The translations under genes were made by a program, and so were the position numbers. DNA of 64,000 nt from Rhyacichthys aspro (Eukaryota; Chordata; Actinopteri; Gobiiformes; Rhyacichthyidae): NCBI GenBank assembly GCA_036850595.1, contig CM072156.1, positions 16,750,326-16,814,325 of the forward strand, read 5' to 3'. Below the pieces are notes generated by a model that ran no database searches, was not told where the DNA came from, and saw only the letters and a program-made list of their open reading frames with translations. Shown piece by piece: positions 24,201 to 38,300 of the stretch. Positions within the stretch are counted from its first letter, which is position 1. Each line of letters opens with the position of its first letter.

Positions 24201-27200
24201 TTCCATAGGTCAGCCACGTTGACTGATGCTCCGTGTCTGACCAGCAGCTCCGCCACCTCATAGTGCCCATAGGAGCATGCATTGTGAAGGGGAACCAGGC
24301 CGCTGAGAGAAGAAATGAATAGGTCAATTTTATAGACAATAACACATTACGAACTTTGTATGAGTTCAACTATTGTAACAAAAATTAGATTGTATTTAGG
24401 CAGAAGAGTTAGCACTTACCCTTTGTCTTTGGCATGCACATCAGCTCCATGGTGTAGCAAGTATTCAACTACAGCCACGCGGTTGTAACCGGCTGCAAAA
24501 TGGAGAGGAGTGGAGTGACGGCCCTCCAAGTCACGGCAGTTTACATTCTGAGGTGTACACAGTTGCTGCACAAAACATAACACAGTTTAAAGTCACCAAT
24601 ACTAAATATGATGATTTACATTATTAATAACTCAATAGGCCTCTAACATACTTGAACTGTATCCAGGTCCCCTGCTTTGGCTGCCTCGAGAAATCTATAG
24701 TCAACGTCAGAGTTTCTCGTGGGGACATTTTCTGAAAAAGAAAACATAAAACATTAAATCAAGTTGCCCATTACCACTGGACATATAACAGCATCATCAT
24801 TTCATTTCACGTCATTTACTCAAGACACTGCACTGCCCTACTTTAAGTATTAAACATTTAAGTTTATGTGAATAATTCAAAAGCAATGTCCACTTATTCT
24901 GTTACCATTAAGTATTTGTTGGACTGCTTCATTTCCCATCTGTGCGGCAGTAAACCCCTGAAGAGATACGATGGAGGGGTCCGCCCCGTAGCTCAGCAGA
25001 AGCTTACACGTCTGAATGTGACCAGCCAAAGCAGCTCGGTGCAGAGCTGTCTGACCAAGTGTGTCTACAGCGTTCACCTGAGCAGAAATAAGGGAGAGCA
25101 TTTTAAAGAGTGCCAGATTCTTTCAACAGACCACAGTTACTAAAAATGGAAAACAAAACAAACCTTCGCTCCGTGTTTCTGTAGGACTTCAAGGATGTCG
25201 TTGTGAGCTCTCTCAGCAGCCACATGCAAAGGAGTCATAAAGCTACAAGACATTGTGCACATCAGTGATCCTATCTTTGTGTTTTTAATTTACTTCAAAT
25301 CTCTAATTACAAGATATGAACTTACTCTTTGTTCTTCTCATTGATATTGGCACCTTTACGCAGCAGTAACTCAGTAACCTGTTTTCTCTTTGGGTGAGGG
25401 GAGGCCACAGCACAATGCTGAAATACATTTTTGTGACTTATGTTAGTAAATGTGATGGATGATAGATGTACCATAATGGTATAAGAAAGTAGATAAACAA
25501 AATAAATGAAAACATTTAAAAAGAGGGGGTTCTGACCAGTGCTGTCTCATTGGTCTGTGGATGCTTGAAGCTGATGATCTCAAGAGCAAGGGTCTTTTTG
25601 ACTTTGGCCATGTCAGCCTCCCGGGCAGCTTGTAGCAGTGAATGACCTTTAAACTCATCTATAATGAACATGAAATGAAATGTGTCATTTTGTCACACAG
25701 TTTGTCTTTTTTCCCTGTAATTCTTTGGCCTTTTTGATAACAGGGTTCAACATTGAAAAAAATCTCACATGTAAGCCGTTCTTTTAGCTCTGGAGTGGGG
25801 GCCATATCTACAGCACTTTTGCTGTGACAGTTTAGCAGCGTTGGGTCTGCCCCATGGCTCAGCAGCAAAGAACAAACTTCCACTCGGTTTTTGGATGCAG
25901 CCTCATGAAGTGGAGTGAACTGCCACAAGTCCATGGCATTAACACAGGCTCCGTGCTGTAGAGAAGGGCACATTGGAGCACATTAGTAGTGGACAATTTG
26001 CACAAGTGAATAATTCATATATATCATATTCATATATAAACTTATAATTAATACTAAAAATTCAATAAACCTGATGCAAAATGTAAGGCTTACTTTGAGC
26101 AGAAGCTCTGTGACTTCATAATGACCATACGAGCACGCATTGTGAAGAGGAACCAGGCCACTGCAAGCACAAAACAGATATTCATTTTAAAATTCTGATT
26201 GATTTGTTATTATATAATCACTGTTGGGTATTTTGGACCCATAACTCATACCCTTTGTCCTTGGCATGCACATCGGCTCCATGTTGAAGAAGCAGCTGAA
26301 CAATTCGGACACGGTTATAGCCAGCCGCCAGGTGTAGGGGTGTAGACTGTAAGAAAGGATAACACGTTAAAACACACAGCTACTTTGTTATCGTGTGCTG
26401 CCTTCGATGGCCACAGGAGAAAGCTGCTGATTAGGAGCCAGTGAAGAGCAATGAGCTATGGCAGGCTATGCTCGGTGAGTTGCAGATGAATGGCAAATAT
26501 TGTGATACAAAGCCAATGAAGTTGAGCTGTCAGTACTGTGTATGACCAAACAGCATCCACATGGTTAATCATTTATTTTATCTTCCATTTGAAAAATTCC
26601 ACAGAAATAAGTATTCTTACTCAGTCCGAAAAGTTACACATTTTATACTGTGCAGTGGGAAAGACCATAGTATGGCTGTATTTTTAAATTGCTGGGTAGA
26701 TGTTAAAGTTGGGTGTTGGATATCAGCTCTGTCCTCTGTTTTAAAGTATATTCAATCTTTTCAGTGCTGTCAAACCCAACTATAACACCATGCAAATTAG
26801 TTTTAACGCAGGCTGTGGATTTCAAATCAACATTTATCCAAGCTATTAGTGCTTCATTAAAGCTTAATTTCTGCCACAGAAAATTAGTGTAAGCAAAGTT
26901 GCAAATCAACTGACTGGAATGTAGCTAAAAATAATAAAGGGGGCTTCATTCATTTTTCAAGCAGTGATGTAAAATGCAGAACAGTTAGAGCCACAGGGAC
27001 AGATCCTGTTGGGAGCTCATCCATAGGGGCAGCACTTTAAGAACTGACACAAGCAATCAAAAATCAAGCAAAACGCATTACCACTGAGGGCATCATGGCA
27101 CTACAATGACAGATGACGTGTGATTCATTTGTTATTGCATTCCAACTGTTGCAAAATGAAAATGTAAAGTAGACAAAAATGCACAGACATATATTCAGGA

Positions 27201-30200
27201 TTTGCTTGACAAAATGCAGAGGGCAGGCCTTGAGGCATGCATAATATGTGATCATTAAAAAACAAAAATGTACAAACATGGATGCCAAATCAGACATTGA
27301 TTTGTGAGCATGTGATTGAAAGTTGGAGGAAGAGTGTGGGTGAGTGTGCAGAGGAGAGGACAGACGCTGAAGAAAGCAGGCAGTGTTTAAGCTCCTCTCC
27401 AAATCCATATCCATAGACGAACTGTTGCCATGACACCAACCCAACTCTCACTCTCAGACACGCTCGCATACACACAGAGGAGCGTCAGGGTGGGATATAT
27501 GAGTGACTCGTACACCCAGGTCCATGATGTGCAATTAACAAGTGACAGCCAGCTTATTGGTCAAATAAAAACAATGGATTAAATAAGGAATAAAACAAAA
27601 CAAAAAGATCACAACAGTGCATCAATCAAGTGGCCGTTATCAAGGTCAACTTACCAGCATTTTTTGGGATGTTGACTGATCGACAAATGTTGCCAGAGTC
27701 ACACGAAAAACAAAATGAAACAAAAATTACAAAATGACAGTGTCTTTTCACAGTAATTATTGCCTCCAATCTTATAGTAAGTAGATCAAACATGGAAGCT
27801 TTTTTGAGGCCAATGAGCAAAAAGCGGGGGACAAAGCATATTGTCTCTGCTGATTGTCAGAGGTTAAAATGTGAGTGCTATTTGTCTATTTAGGCATAAT
27901 ACATAGAGATGGGATTATAACGCCTGTTGAAGAAAACAGTGTGACAAATATAATATTTGTACTTAAATGAAACATTACCACCATTGTACTTTAAAAAAAT
28001 CCTATAAGTGCACAAGTGAAAGTGTCAAAAACACATGAATCCACTCACAAAGATTAAAAATCAACCTAAAATACACTTTTGTTTTGATCAGTTGTTCTAT
28101 AGATGTCTTTCCATGGTCTATCCTCAACCTGTAAACATAACTGATAAAGTAGCAAATAAACACATAATTTTATTAAGATGCGTTTCCAGACATAAACTTC
28201 AAAAACTACATGTAACTAAACAGAAAGAGGTGCGGGTAAAACAATCTAAGCACCCAAACAAAAAAGGATATGTATTAGAATCTTAATTAGAAACCATAAC
28301 GCCTTTTACTTTTTCTTGTAAAAGAAACGAGGGATATTTTGCACGTATGATATACCTAAGGGGGGAAGGATAATTTTCAATTACCTTTCGTCCGTCACTT
28401 GCATGACAATTGACATTCAATGGAGTCAGCAGGGCCATCAGTTTCTCTTCATTTCCACTTCTGTAAGTACATAGTTAGAACTAAATTAATATTTCAACAT
28501 CATGTTGTTTAGCTGAATGTGACAGAACTGTAGTTGATGTGAGGTGCAGAGTATGTGAAATATGAGAGGAGCAATCACCTTGCAGCTTCAAGAAGCTCAT
28601 CCTTCTTGTATTCACCTAAGTAAAAAGCAAAGCATAGAAGTGCACATTATATATGGTTGTTAGACAATATAGTGCATAATTTATTTCATATTAAAACCAC
28701 TGGAGGGAGTGTGCAGGTTGAATTTCTTATTGTAATTACATATACAAGAGTGCGGCAACTGACCAGTGAGAACAGCCTTTGCTGACGGGTCAGCAAGATC
28801 CAAAGCAGATTTGCCATCAGTGTTGCGGATGTTTGGGTCAGCACCGTGTTGAAGTAACACTGAGAAAGTTATAAAAGAGAGGTTACTATTTCATGTTTTC
28901 ACAATGACAATCAAGGCAGAGCTGCACCTACTAAACGCAGATTTCAACAGTTCTTACCAATGCAAACATCAATCTTTCCCTTGATGGCAGCTTCATGTAA
29001 TGGTGTGTAGTTCCAGTTATCTCTGGCATTGGGATCTGCTCCTTGACACAAAAGGAGGCTAACGACTTCTGCGTGTCCAAAAGAGCAGGCGTTATGGAGA
29101 GGAATGAGTCCTCCGTCATCCCTGGCATGAACATTAGCCCCAGTCTGTAAGAGATGCTCCACCACATCTTTACGGCCAAAACCTATGAAGAAAGTAAATT
29201 AAAATGCAACTTAATTTCAATGTACACAATTAATAGTATTTAAGCCATCAGTTAGGGAGCTGATATGATACCAATACTCTAGTGGCAGATCTTAATTAAT
29301 GTGTAGATTTTTCCTACTTTTTTGTGTTGTAATGTGGTTTACCCGCATGCTAAAACAGAACAGTCACCACTTGATTTGTTTGTATTGTGGATTAGGAAAA
29401 GTAGTTAACTACTGACCCTGCCAGGTCTGTGAATGCCCCTACAACATATGCATATGTTAATTAGCAATCTTTCTATTGAAAGGAGGTGTAGGTAGCAATT
29501 TAAACATTATGTTTAAAAATAAGTGTACACAGTGGTACTTTTTGTAATATCAGTCCCTTTAACCATGTTGCTTTTTGTGACAGGGGTAGAAAAGGGAAAC
29601 CTGATTGTAGTCTGTAATCATTGTAATTGTATAGTAAAACATACTAGGATGATAAGTCTTCTTGTGCTATGTTTTAGAAAAATATTAAAATTATAAAAAG
29701 GTGTATAATTGATTACTCTTTTATTTATGGACACAGATTGCCCTTCCAGCTTTAAGTACAAATAAAGATGACGTAAGGTCAAATTACAGAAGCGTATTAG
29801 CTGTTAGCTTAATGTGGCTATTGCGCTTTTACGTGATATAGTACGTATGTCAAACAAGTGTTTTGGTGCTTTAAGTGTTTCAAAATAACCCAGCCTTCAT
29901 TTGGTGGCTAAGTGGTGGAATATTGACTCTAAGAGACGGTGGTGCGTAGGTATCTTAGCTTGTGTTTACCCGCAGCGAAATGAAGCGGTGTTGATTTTCG
30001 TCCAGCCATGTCCTTTGCGTTTACATTGACCGAGTCCACGAGTCTTTTAACTCTGGATACATCCCCATTACGACAGGCCTCAAACAACTCCCTGAAGGCC
30101 CCTCCGATCCCGCTGCTGGCCTCGACGGGACTCGTAGCTCCAGAGCCCGGGCTGGAAACGCTGCTGCCGCCGCCGGAGGTTGTCGTGGTGGAGCTGGCGC

Positions 30201-30408
30201 TGCTTGCTAGGACGGGGGCTGGGAGGTCCGGGGAGGCCACGACCAGCTCGATCCCACCGCTGCTGTCCCTCTCATTGTCCGAGGCTCCCACCGCCGAGGT
30301 CAGCAAAGCCATCGGCGGAGAGGAGCCCGTAATGGACGTGTTTCTTGGCGGAGATTGTAAAGTACTTTGCTGTTGTTGCTGCTGCGAACAGCGACGAGAC
30401 ACCGCCAT
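21233..30408 (-). CDS. tnks: Tankyrase 1 (poly-ADP-ribosyltransferase)
   Basis: Twenty-seven minus-strand exons in phase, 1251 residues: 29970-30408, 28958-29182, 28764-28859, 28579-28615, 28385-28460, 26252-26346, 26094-26160, 25769-25955, 25537-25658, 25326-25417, 25164-25242, 24906-25077, 24652-24731, 24420-24565, 24137-24302, 23840-24059, 23581-23690, 23279-23467, 22947-23190, 22756-22838, 22540-22660, 22303-22400, 22125-22199, 21936-22041, 21657-21843, 21411-21567, 21233-21319. Order: low-complexity N-terminus with six Gln (shorter than the human His/Pro/Ser region), ankyrin clusters (LLEACRNG-like [10 protein letters not shown] class start near residue 110), SAM domain about 951-1013, PARP domain to the end. 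The PARP triad is His1108 (MLFHG), the GIYFA Tyr, and the Glu of [10 protein letters not shown]; the zinc-binding Cys/His residues are present. It modifies axin, TRF1 and other partners in Wnt signalling, telomere and spindle control. TNKS rather than TNKS2 is chosen from the N-terminus; the fish a/b copy is open. Confidence 0.95.
22685..22700. repeat. (TA)n microsatellite in tnks intron 20
   Basis: Eight TA dinucleotides in a row within the very short intron that follows the SAM-start exon. Confidence 0.85.
26347..28384. other. Intron 5 of tnks, no exon recognised
   Basis: The longest tnks intron here (about 2 kb) separates the exons ending in SDGRK and beginning in STPLHLAAG. It is AT-rich with several short open frames on both strands, none resembling a known protein and none flanked by matched splice signals. 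Confidence 0.6.
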
Positions 30409-32379
30409 TACCGCAGCTCTCAGGCAACAATAAGCTTTTCCTCCTTTCCGGTGAAAGTGGTCGTGTTTCCTGTCAGCTGTTTACCCTCAGTGCAGGCAGG
30501 ATAGGAACATCTACTGGAAAAAATAACCTCAAAAACGAAAACCATCATCCTTATTTTTAACAGTACTTTAAATTGTATTTAATTATAGTTTTGTTCGCTT
30601 TAACCAACTGTTAACCGTTTAAAATCCCACTTTTCTTCTGCCGAGTTACCTATGTCTCCCTGCCTCTCACCAGCAGGGCATAAATAATATACTAATTTAC
30701 GGTGCAAATAAAATGTTAAAGCGTTTTTAAACAATAGATAAAGTGCTGAAGTCTTTGCATAACGTTAAAGCAAATTATAGTCAAATACATTTTATCCGTA
30801 AACGGTGTTATCTTCCTATTTGATCTAAAAGCTTCATTAACTTCTCAGGAATGACCTCCATTATCAGAAGATGGCTTGTGTCTTTTTATTTTTAGTGTAA
30901 AATCTGTGCCAATGATGGCCATTGTATTGCGTGACATAATTTCCCTAAATAAATTATAATTTCACAAATCTTAGTTATGAATTCTTAAAATCCATACACT
31001 CCATGGATAGTAAAAGCCAGATATTTTTATTTAGCCAAATATTTTCTTAAAACATCTTATAGTATGACTCTACTGTCACTTTTCTTCATTTTCTGTCAGT
31101 GACAAGAACAGAAAATGTACAAAACAAGACTAAACGTTGACCCTTCAAGGAGAGAATTCTTGAGAGAAAGAAGGTAAAAAAAAAAGAAGTAAATAGCAGA
31201 TAGCAGTTAAAAAAGCAGACACCAACTATGGGTGAAGTTTAAAGTCTTGGCCATTTTCAGTGTGTAAAAATTCCAAAACAACGTTCATAATGTCAAAGTG
31301 GTAGAGGTGACAAGAAATGTTAAGAAACTTTCGTCATTACCTATATTTATTAACAGGTATGCAGAGAAGAAAGAAGGTATATGAAGACTTTAAATGTGCA
31401 CACACTCTTTCTGAAAAGGGCACAATTGTTGTTGCATCCCAAAGGGTCACAAGCCAGTGTTTCTTTATGCCAATTCTAAGCCTAAGATAAATGGAGATGG
31501 TTGCATCAAGAAGAGCATCTGGCACATAACCTTAGCCAGGCTAAATATGAGAACCGCTGGATAGTTCGCTGTGGAGACCCATATAGGGAGCAGCCGAGAA
31601 AGTCGTTATATCCCCATCACACGAGTGACCTTTTTCCAAATACGTGTCATTGAAAAAGCACACATTTTTTCACTTGTTTTCTATTTTTTTTGCTAGTAAA
31701 TTTGATGATTTCTTGTAACATTAATATTTTTAGCCTAACTAAAGAAACTAATTGGTACATCATAATAAACCTCCATTGTCAGTTGTGTGTAAATTAATTT
31801 CTCATAATCACATCTAGATGCCTTTTTCTTAATAATTTTTGAAATGTATGATGAATGTATGATGTTAAGTTAATGAAGAAAATATCTAATTTTCATTTTA
31901 TACATACAAGACTCCCTTTACCCATCTGTCAACTTAAGGCACCAATATACTAAAGGTGAAACAAATATTTAAATGCCAAATCTTAAAGTGTGCATGTATT
32001 TTAGGATATTTCAGTACAACAGAAATGAACGATTTTCATGCATGATTTTTTGTCGATTTGTCGAATTTTTTGTTTGAGGCTTATCTGGCAACCACGCAAA
32101 TCTAATTTCAATCTCATTTGCATAATTAGTCAAATACTTATCAATGAATTTGTGCAGCCCTTGTTGGCTGAATCTTTTCGATCTAGCTGATCTATCTTTC
32201 AGTTACCATTTGCAAAATAATTTAAAACACTCTTAATTCCTTGAAAGTAGTCAGGTTTTTTAATTTTAAACATTTCCACAACAAAAACATGTTATTTGAG
32301 AACAATAAAATTGTAAATAAAAACTTTGCAAACTCTTTTATAACTGAAAATAAAAATTGTACTTATTGTGTAACAGAGT
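30409..32379. other. tnks 5' region and piwil2 3' flank
   Basis: About 2 kb between two minus-strand genes. The first roughly 100 bases upstream of the tnks start are the likely 5' UTR and promoter and follow the GC-rich first exon. The remainder is AT-rich and holds the piwil2 3' UTR and flank. No canonical AATAAA was found close behind the piwil2 stop; ATTAAA-type variants exist near 32250-32270, and an AATAAA on the minus strand lies farther off near 31347. Nothing else was recognised. Confidence 0.5.
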
Positions 32380-35300
32380 TCAAAGGAAGAAGAGCTTGTC
32401 TGCGAGCTGTATGGCTGGCTCTGAGTGCAGGAACTGTCCGGAAAGGAAAGCCAGTTTATGGGCATATTTGCATGGTGCTGGGACACGAATGGTACCAGGC
32501 CAGTTCCAGTACAAATGACACATCTTGAACGTCAGTCTGGTGTGAAACAAAAGCAACATTTTTTACCTTTTTTATCACGACAAGTAGTAGTTTAGTGTTA
32601 ATTACAATACTTTAAGCCAATGAAAATAAGCTATGGCTACCAAACAAACATAAAACTGTACCTCTGCAGATGGTCTGGTGAAAGGTTTGCAGTGTTGTAC
32701 ACACAAACATAATGTGTTGGAAGTCCACAGCCTTGGCGTATGGAATGGGCCATCAAAAAGAAGTCCACCCTGAAAAAAAAAAAGGGGTGTGAAATTGAAA
32801 TATTAAAATTTCTTAAAGCTACACAACGAAACTTTGCCATGTTTGATCTGTGAATAAATCTCACAGTTGTAAGTTGAAATATAGCTTAGTAAAATCAAAT
32901 AAGACTTGCCATTTTCTGTGAGTAAGGGTGTGGTCAAGAACTGTCCCAGGGGGTGGCGTGCCAAAGTTGTTTGAGGTGCATGAGTATATGGTTGTGTTGA
33001 TGCGCTTTTGAACTATGATGAAGACCAGTTTTGGCTCATAGTTGGGGAACGTTTCGAAGCATTTTATGATTTGCGGAATCTCATACTGCTCCACCATCTT
33101 TATCTGGCCATCTGACACACCATCCCGATAAACCACTATTTTCTCTGGCAAGTTGTGGTTCACCTGTAAAAATTGTAGTTGCAATACCCATTTAGAAAGA
33201 CATTGCACTTCTACTTTGCATTACATACTTTTAGAGTCAAAGATGGAATGCCTTTTAGGAGTAAGATCATAATCATCTCTCCACTCTTACCTCGTAGTAC
33301 TTCTGTAAAGCAGCAAGTAAGCAAACTCTAAAGCCACCTATGAGTTCTGCTGTAGGTGTCTGGAAAGTTACCCTTGAGTACCACCTGGTCAGTGTGCTTA
33401 ACAAGAGAACAGCATGTTACTTCAAGATGTTTGGCCATAGGCTAGGATTGAAAATCTGCTTTTAGCAATGCACCGGTTTGGACATAACATAATTGTATTA
33501 ATAAAAAATATCAGGTTTACCTGTTTACACTTGCAACAAAGCCCATGACAGACTGATGCGCCTTGCTAGTATCATGATGGACATCCACTCCAACTATCAT
33601 TAGGTTTTTCTAATGTTAAAACAAAAACATTGGTTCACCCCATGCTTCAAAATCACTCAATTTAAAATACCGAAATATTTTAATTAATTTAAAGAATAAT
33701 AAAGTTAAATTGTCACCAGTGGGACATTGACAGTCCACAGCTCGCCACCAAGTTTACTGTTCATCTGCAAGATTATCTTTTGGGCAACACTTTTCAACTT
33801 CTGTTGCTGGGAAATTGTCTTGACATTGATTACCTAGAAAAAATCAAGCAAATACTGCATTAGTTCTGATTAAGACAAGATTACAATTAAACTATGCTCA
33901 ACTGACATTACAAACAAACCTGAGAAGGTATGGGGCTTTTAACACAGCAAAGCTTCTTGACAGCGCTATAGAGATCATCTCTGTTGCCAACCACAATGCA
34001 CACAACTAACTGGATATTGGGCTGCACCAAAACAAAAAAAACCCAGAAGTAGCTTTACAAGCAGTATTTGTGACACATCAATATAGTACCCTGTAAAATC
34101 TTGTGATGCCTACCAGACCTGTAATGTTATCACCTTTTTGGTATTTAAAACTTAAAGTTGGATAGATTTGAAAGTATTCTTTAGTGATACAATTTTATCA
34201 CTCCCTACCATTACCTCACTGGTGAGTTGAGAGTGGATGCTCTTGACGTAGGTCTCTGTGCGATCATCCCTTAGCTCCACACGAATGGGTCGTTCGACTC
34301 TCACTCCTATGGGTCCAGCCACCTTTTTGAAGGTAGCGACTAACTCTTCAGCCTGCTCTGCACAGCGACGAGGGTAGAAGATGGCCCACGTATTCAAAGG
34401 GATCTGAGAGTAAAATGTTTAGTTTAGTCAAAAATGACTGACATTGTTTTACAACACTACATTTGAGAAATTCTGGATAATTTAAAGCATTGTATGCATT
34501 ACTTGTGGAAAGATGTACTATTGCCTGTGATTTTGGTCAATGCAGCAGCAGTCAGAAAGTCTAAGGCTGTGCAAGGCTGCCTATTCTAGTGACGTTTTAG
34601 TGACAATATACAATTTAGTGCACACAGTGTGTATGTATATAAATGTACAACAGGCATTTTCTGACAGCATTATTTTAGAGTGCAGGGGACATGCAGCAAT
34701 AGTACTGATGCACCATTCATCAATGTATAATGCTACTTACTGTACTTATAGAGGGATCTCGGACCACCTCTCGTGACCAGGATACATCAACACCTGTGGT
34801 AAAGGAGGAAGACTGCAGACAGATCGTCTCAAGGGGCAGAGTTCTTCCTTTTATCTGTAATACAGGACATTAAAGAATTTTTCGGTTTTTTATAGTATAC
34901 TGTCTCTGTATAGCAGAATACATTTAATAGATGTAAGGAGTTGTCTAAAATAATAAGAGATTTTACTGGCATAATGTAGTCAAAGAAAATTTAATTTGTG
35001 TAATTACATTGCCAATAGCTCTTAACAGTCACACTCTGATGAGATCGTTTAGACGAATAAAGCCTTACCATCAAGATTTCTGAGCCAATCTCAAGGCCCC
35101 ATTTATTCAGCTCATTCAAACTGTCAACGTGGCTGTTGATTTTTTTCAAAAGCTGCCTTATTGAGTGGGTGTGCTGCTCACTGCTCACATTGATGTGCAT
35201 GGACAGATCCTACGAGACAGACATTTTCACTAGTCACTAATGCTTCACATCACGTGATACTGAAAACATACTGTATGTTTTATTTTTTCCTTTGGGCTAA

Positions 35301-38300
35301 AAAAAAAAATTAAATGACCTTCATAGCCCTGAAGTCCTTTCTCATTTTCTCCGGGATGCCCGTCATAAAGGAAAGCTCTGGCACTAGAAGGATCTCCCCA
35401 GTGATTACCTGCTAAAATATATACATACACAATTTATACTGATAGTACAAAGTGGACCTCAATTTCAATTTACCTCATCAAAAATAGTCATGTTTTTGTT
35501 TCAGACACAAGGGGGCAATATGCTGCAACATTTTAGGCCATGTTAAGATTATAAGTGTACCCCTAAGTTACTACAGAAAGGCATTATTTTGAAAGAGTTC
35601 TAAATGGACTTTTACTTTTCCTCCTGGCCTTGCTCGTTCCTTTGGCCGATGCATGAGCAGAGGCTGATCCATCTCTTTGAGTGTAATGCCATAGTTCTTG
35701 CTAAAATGGAAAAATCAAGCAATGTATGTAATGGAAAAAGCCTGCACAAAGAAGACCATATTTTTCTACACATGCACAATACCATACCCCTGCTACACAC
35801 CTATAGTATTCCACAAAGGTGGTTTTTGTACCATCCATCAAAGTGAATGTGTCTTTGGGCGACTTGTTCCACTCAATGGCATCAACGCGGTAGGTGCGAT
35901 TGTTGTAGCGGGTTATCACAATGCTTCCAATGAGTTCTTTGGTGCATTCATCTTGAAAGTTCTCTTTGCTCTGCTGGTACAACATGTTCCTGTGAAGATA
36001 CCAAAATATTTTCAAAAGTTTTTGAGGAAGAAACACTCCAAATCATACACAGCATTTCTCAAGTGGCAAATCTTATTCCTCCAGAGAAGATTATACAAAA
36101 ATATTACAATTCAATCTGTAATGGAAAACAAAACGTTTTTATGTTTGAAACTAGTGTGACTGGATAAACTCACATCACGTCTAGCACAGAGTCATTCCGT
36201 AACACTTTGTGAATGACCTCCACTCCAAGATGTAGGCCTCCATCTGTGCGCTTTATACTTGTAGAAAAGCCTGGCCATACTTGAAGTCTACAAAAGTAGT
36301 TGAATTGTATAACGTTGCAATAATTCATTTGGAGACTGCCCTTTCTTTATCAAAATACATATTTTCATTTACCGATGCTTTCCAAGAATGACGGCACTTT
36401 CTGGATCGAAATGGTTACGTCCCACTAACTTAAGACCAATTATTTTCATAATTCTAAAAAGGAAAAAAAAGTTATCGATGAAAAACTGGTGACTTTCAGT
36501 TAATAAAAATCTTATACTCATTATTGATTATGCCATTATACACTGTTTGAACATAACACACTACACAAGTCATTTTGAATAATACCTCCTCAACACCACA
36601 TTATAGAATGGGATGCACAGATCTGAACTTGGTGGCAAGATCTTTGTCATCTGGATTTTGATTTGAACTTCCTCGTTATCAGTCCGTCTTAAACTTTTAA
36701 GAAGGACCACCTACAAATTAATAATTAAGTTTTTCAGCAAGTTGTTTACTGTGCACTTTAGTGAGACATCTAAATACTTTGATACATACGTCTTTCAGTT
36801 TGACAGGAAGATACAGGATGGAGCCGTCAAATGCCACTACCTCCCCTGTGGTTGAGCGGTGGTCTTTCATCATACCAAAACGCATGGCCATGGATTCAAC
36901 ATTTGGGCTAAATGTAAGTATGGAAATTAGATTTAGACATTACATGTAGCCAAAACTAGCCTCTGTCAATTTTACTGAGTTACTAAAGTGAGTAGTTATA
37001 CTTACACAAATGTAACATGGTACTGATAAACAGCTTCATTCTTGCAGTGAATAACAATGTGGTTTGAGCCAATGATTATAGGAGCTCCTTTTGTACCGGC
37101 TTTATTTAGTGGCACGCTGGCCAGAGAGGAGTGAAACAACAAAGAATGTGTAAATATGTACCAAAAATGCATTACAAATTTAGAAAACTATGCATACACA
37201 TGCAATCTTCCCTTTATAATCCCAACCTTCCCTAAAAATGGTATCGAAGGGCACAAACCAAATCTTGCAACATTGGGTTTGGTGTTTACTGCTCTACAAA
37301 TGAATGTAGCTCTTCAAACAAATGTGAGAGATTTGTCAAATCACTCATCTATGTCATTTGACCTAATTTAATAACTTTTTGCAAATGTTATTTACAGCTC
37401 GATTTAAATGGAACATGACTTTCTAATTCACACAGTCCATGCTGTAGGAGCATGAGAAGGACTGAAGTGAGGCAACAGAGGAATGCACTGTGGGGCAGGC
37501 ACTGTGGTGTGTCCAGAGATCATTGAGCTCCAAGTCTCTAACAGAAATTTATACAAAACTAAATATAAAAACTTAAGAGCGCCATGCAAAATCAGAAAAA
37601 TCCAAACAACGACCAGGTATTCATTTACTAAACCCATTCTATGAAAACCCTCCTAGATGGTTCTGTGTAACAGACACAGGACCATTTGGCGAGCCAGGTT
37701 AGCATACACTTGCTTGAGCCTTGTTTCATGTGTCCACATCCTTTACATATCAACAAGGCCATTAAAAGGTAAGAGGAAAAAAGCAGGTTAGTTGTTTGCA
37801 TTTATGATCAATACTAGAAAATGACGTATCCGAGATCTTCATTACATCTACATTATCGTACATACTGAAGGTAGCCTATAGAATGAACATATAAAAAAAT
37901 GGACTCACCCATCTGTCTCCATTTTCAGCTCTACCTTTGCTTGTCCATCAGTAGTAAAGTCCTGACTGGCTGGGATTATGGGTACAGTTACTTTAGAAAT
38001 ATAAGATAAAAAAATTGGCAAACAGAGAATGCAATTCATCATGTACTGAAGGTGGAACCTATTTTATTATTTTTTTTAACCTGTGGAAATGATTGGTGTT
38101 TGTGGAGGTGTATCAGGTAAGACTGTAGTAAGAGACTCCACACGTCCTGGAGGAGTTTGATACAGAAAAGGCTGTCCTCTTCCACCTCCAACTTGTGGCA
38201 TTGCTGCTCTTCCAAGCCCCACCATTCGTTGGTGGCCAAGCAAACTACAAAATGTTTTGTGAAGTTAAATATAGAGATGGACACATTAATACCTAGAAGG

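Noticed and set aside
21233..30408. tnks2 as the identity of the ankyrin/SAM/PARP gene
   Set aside because: The long low-complexity N-terminus beginning MAVSRR and the 1251-residue length fit TNKS; TNKS2 lacks that region.
30008..30433. 141-codon plus-strand frame
   Set aside because: Antisense of the GC-rich first tnks exon; the minus strand is clearly the coding one.
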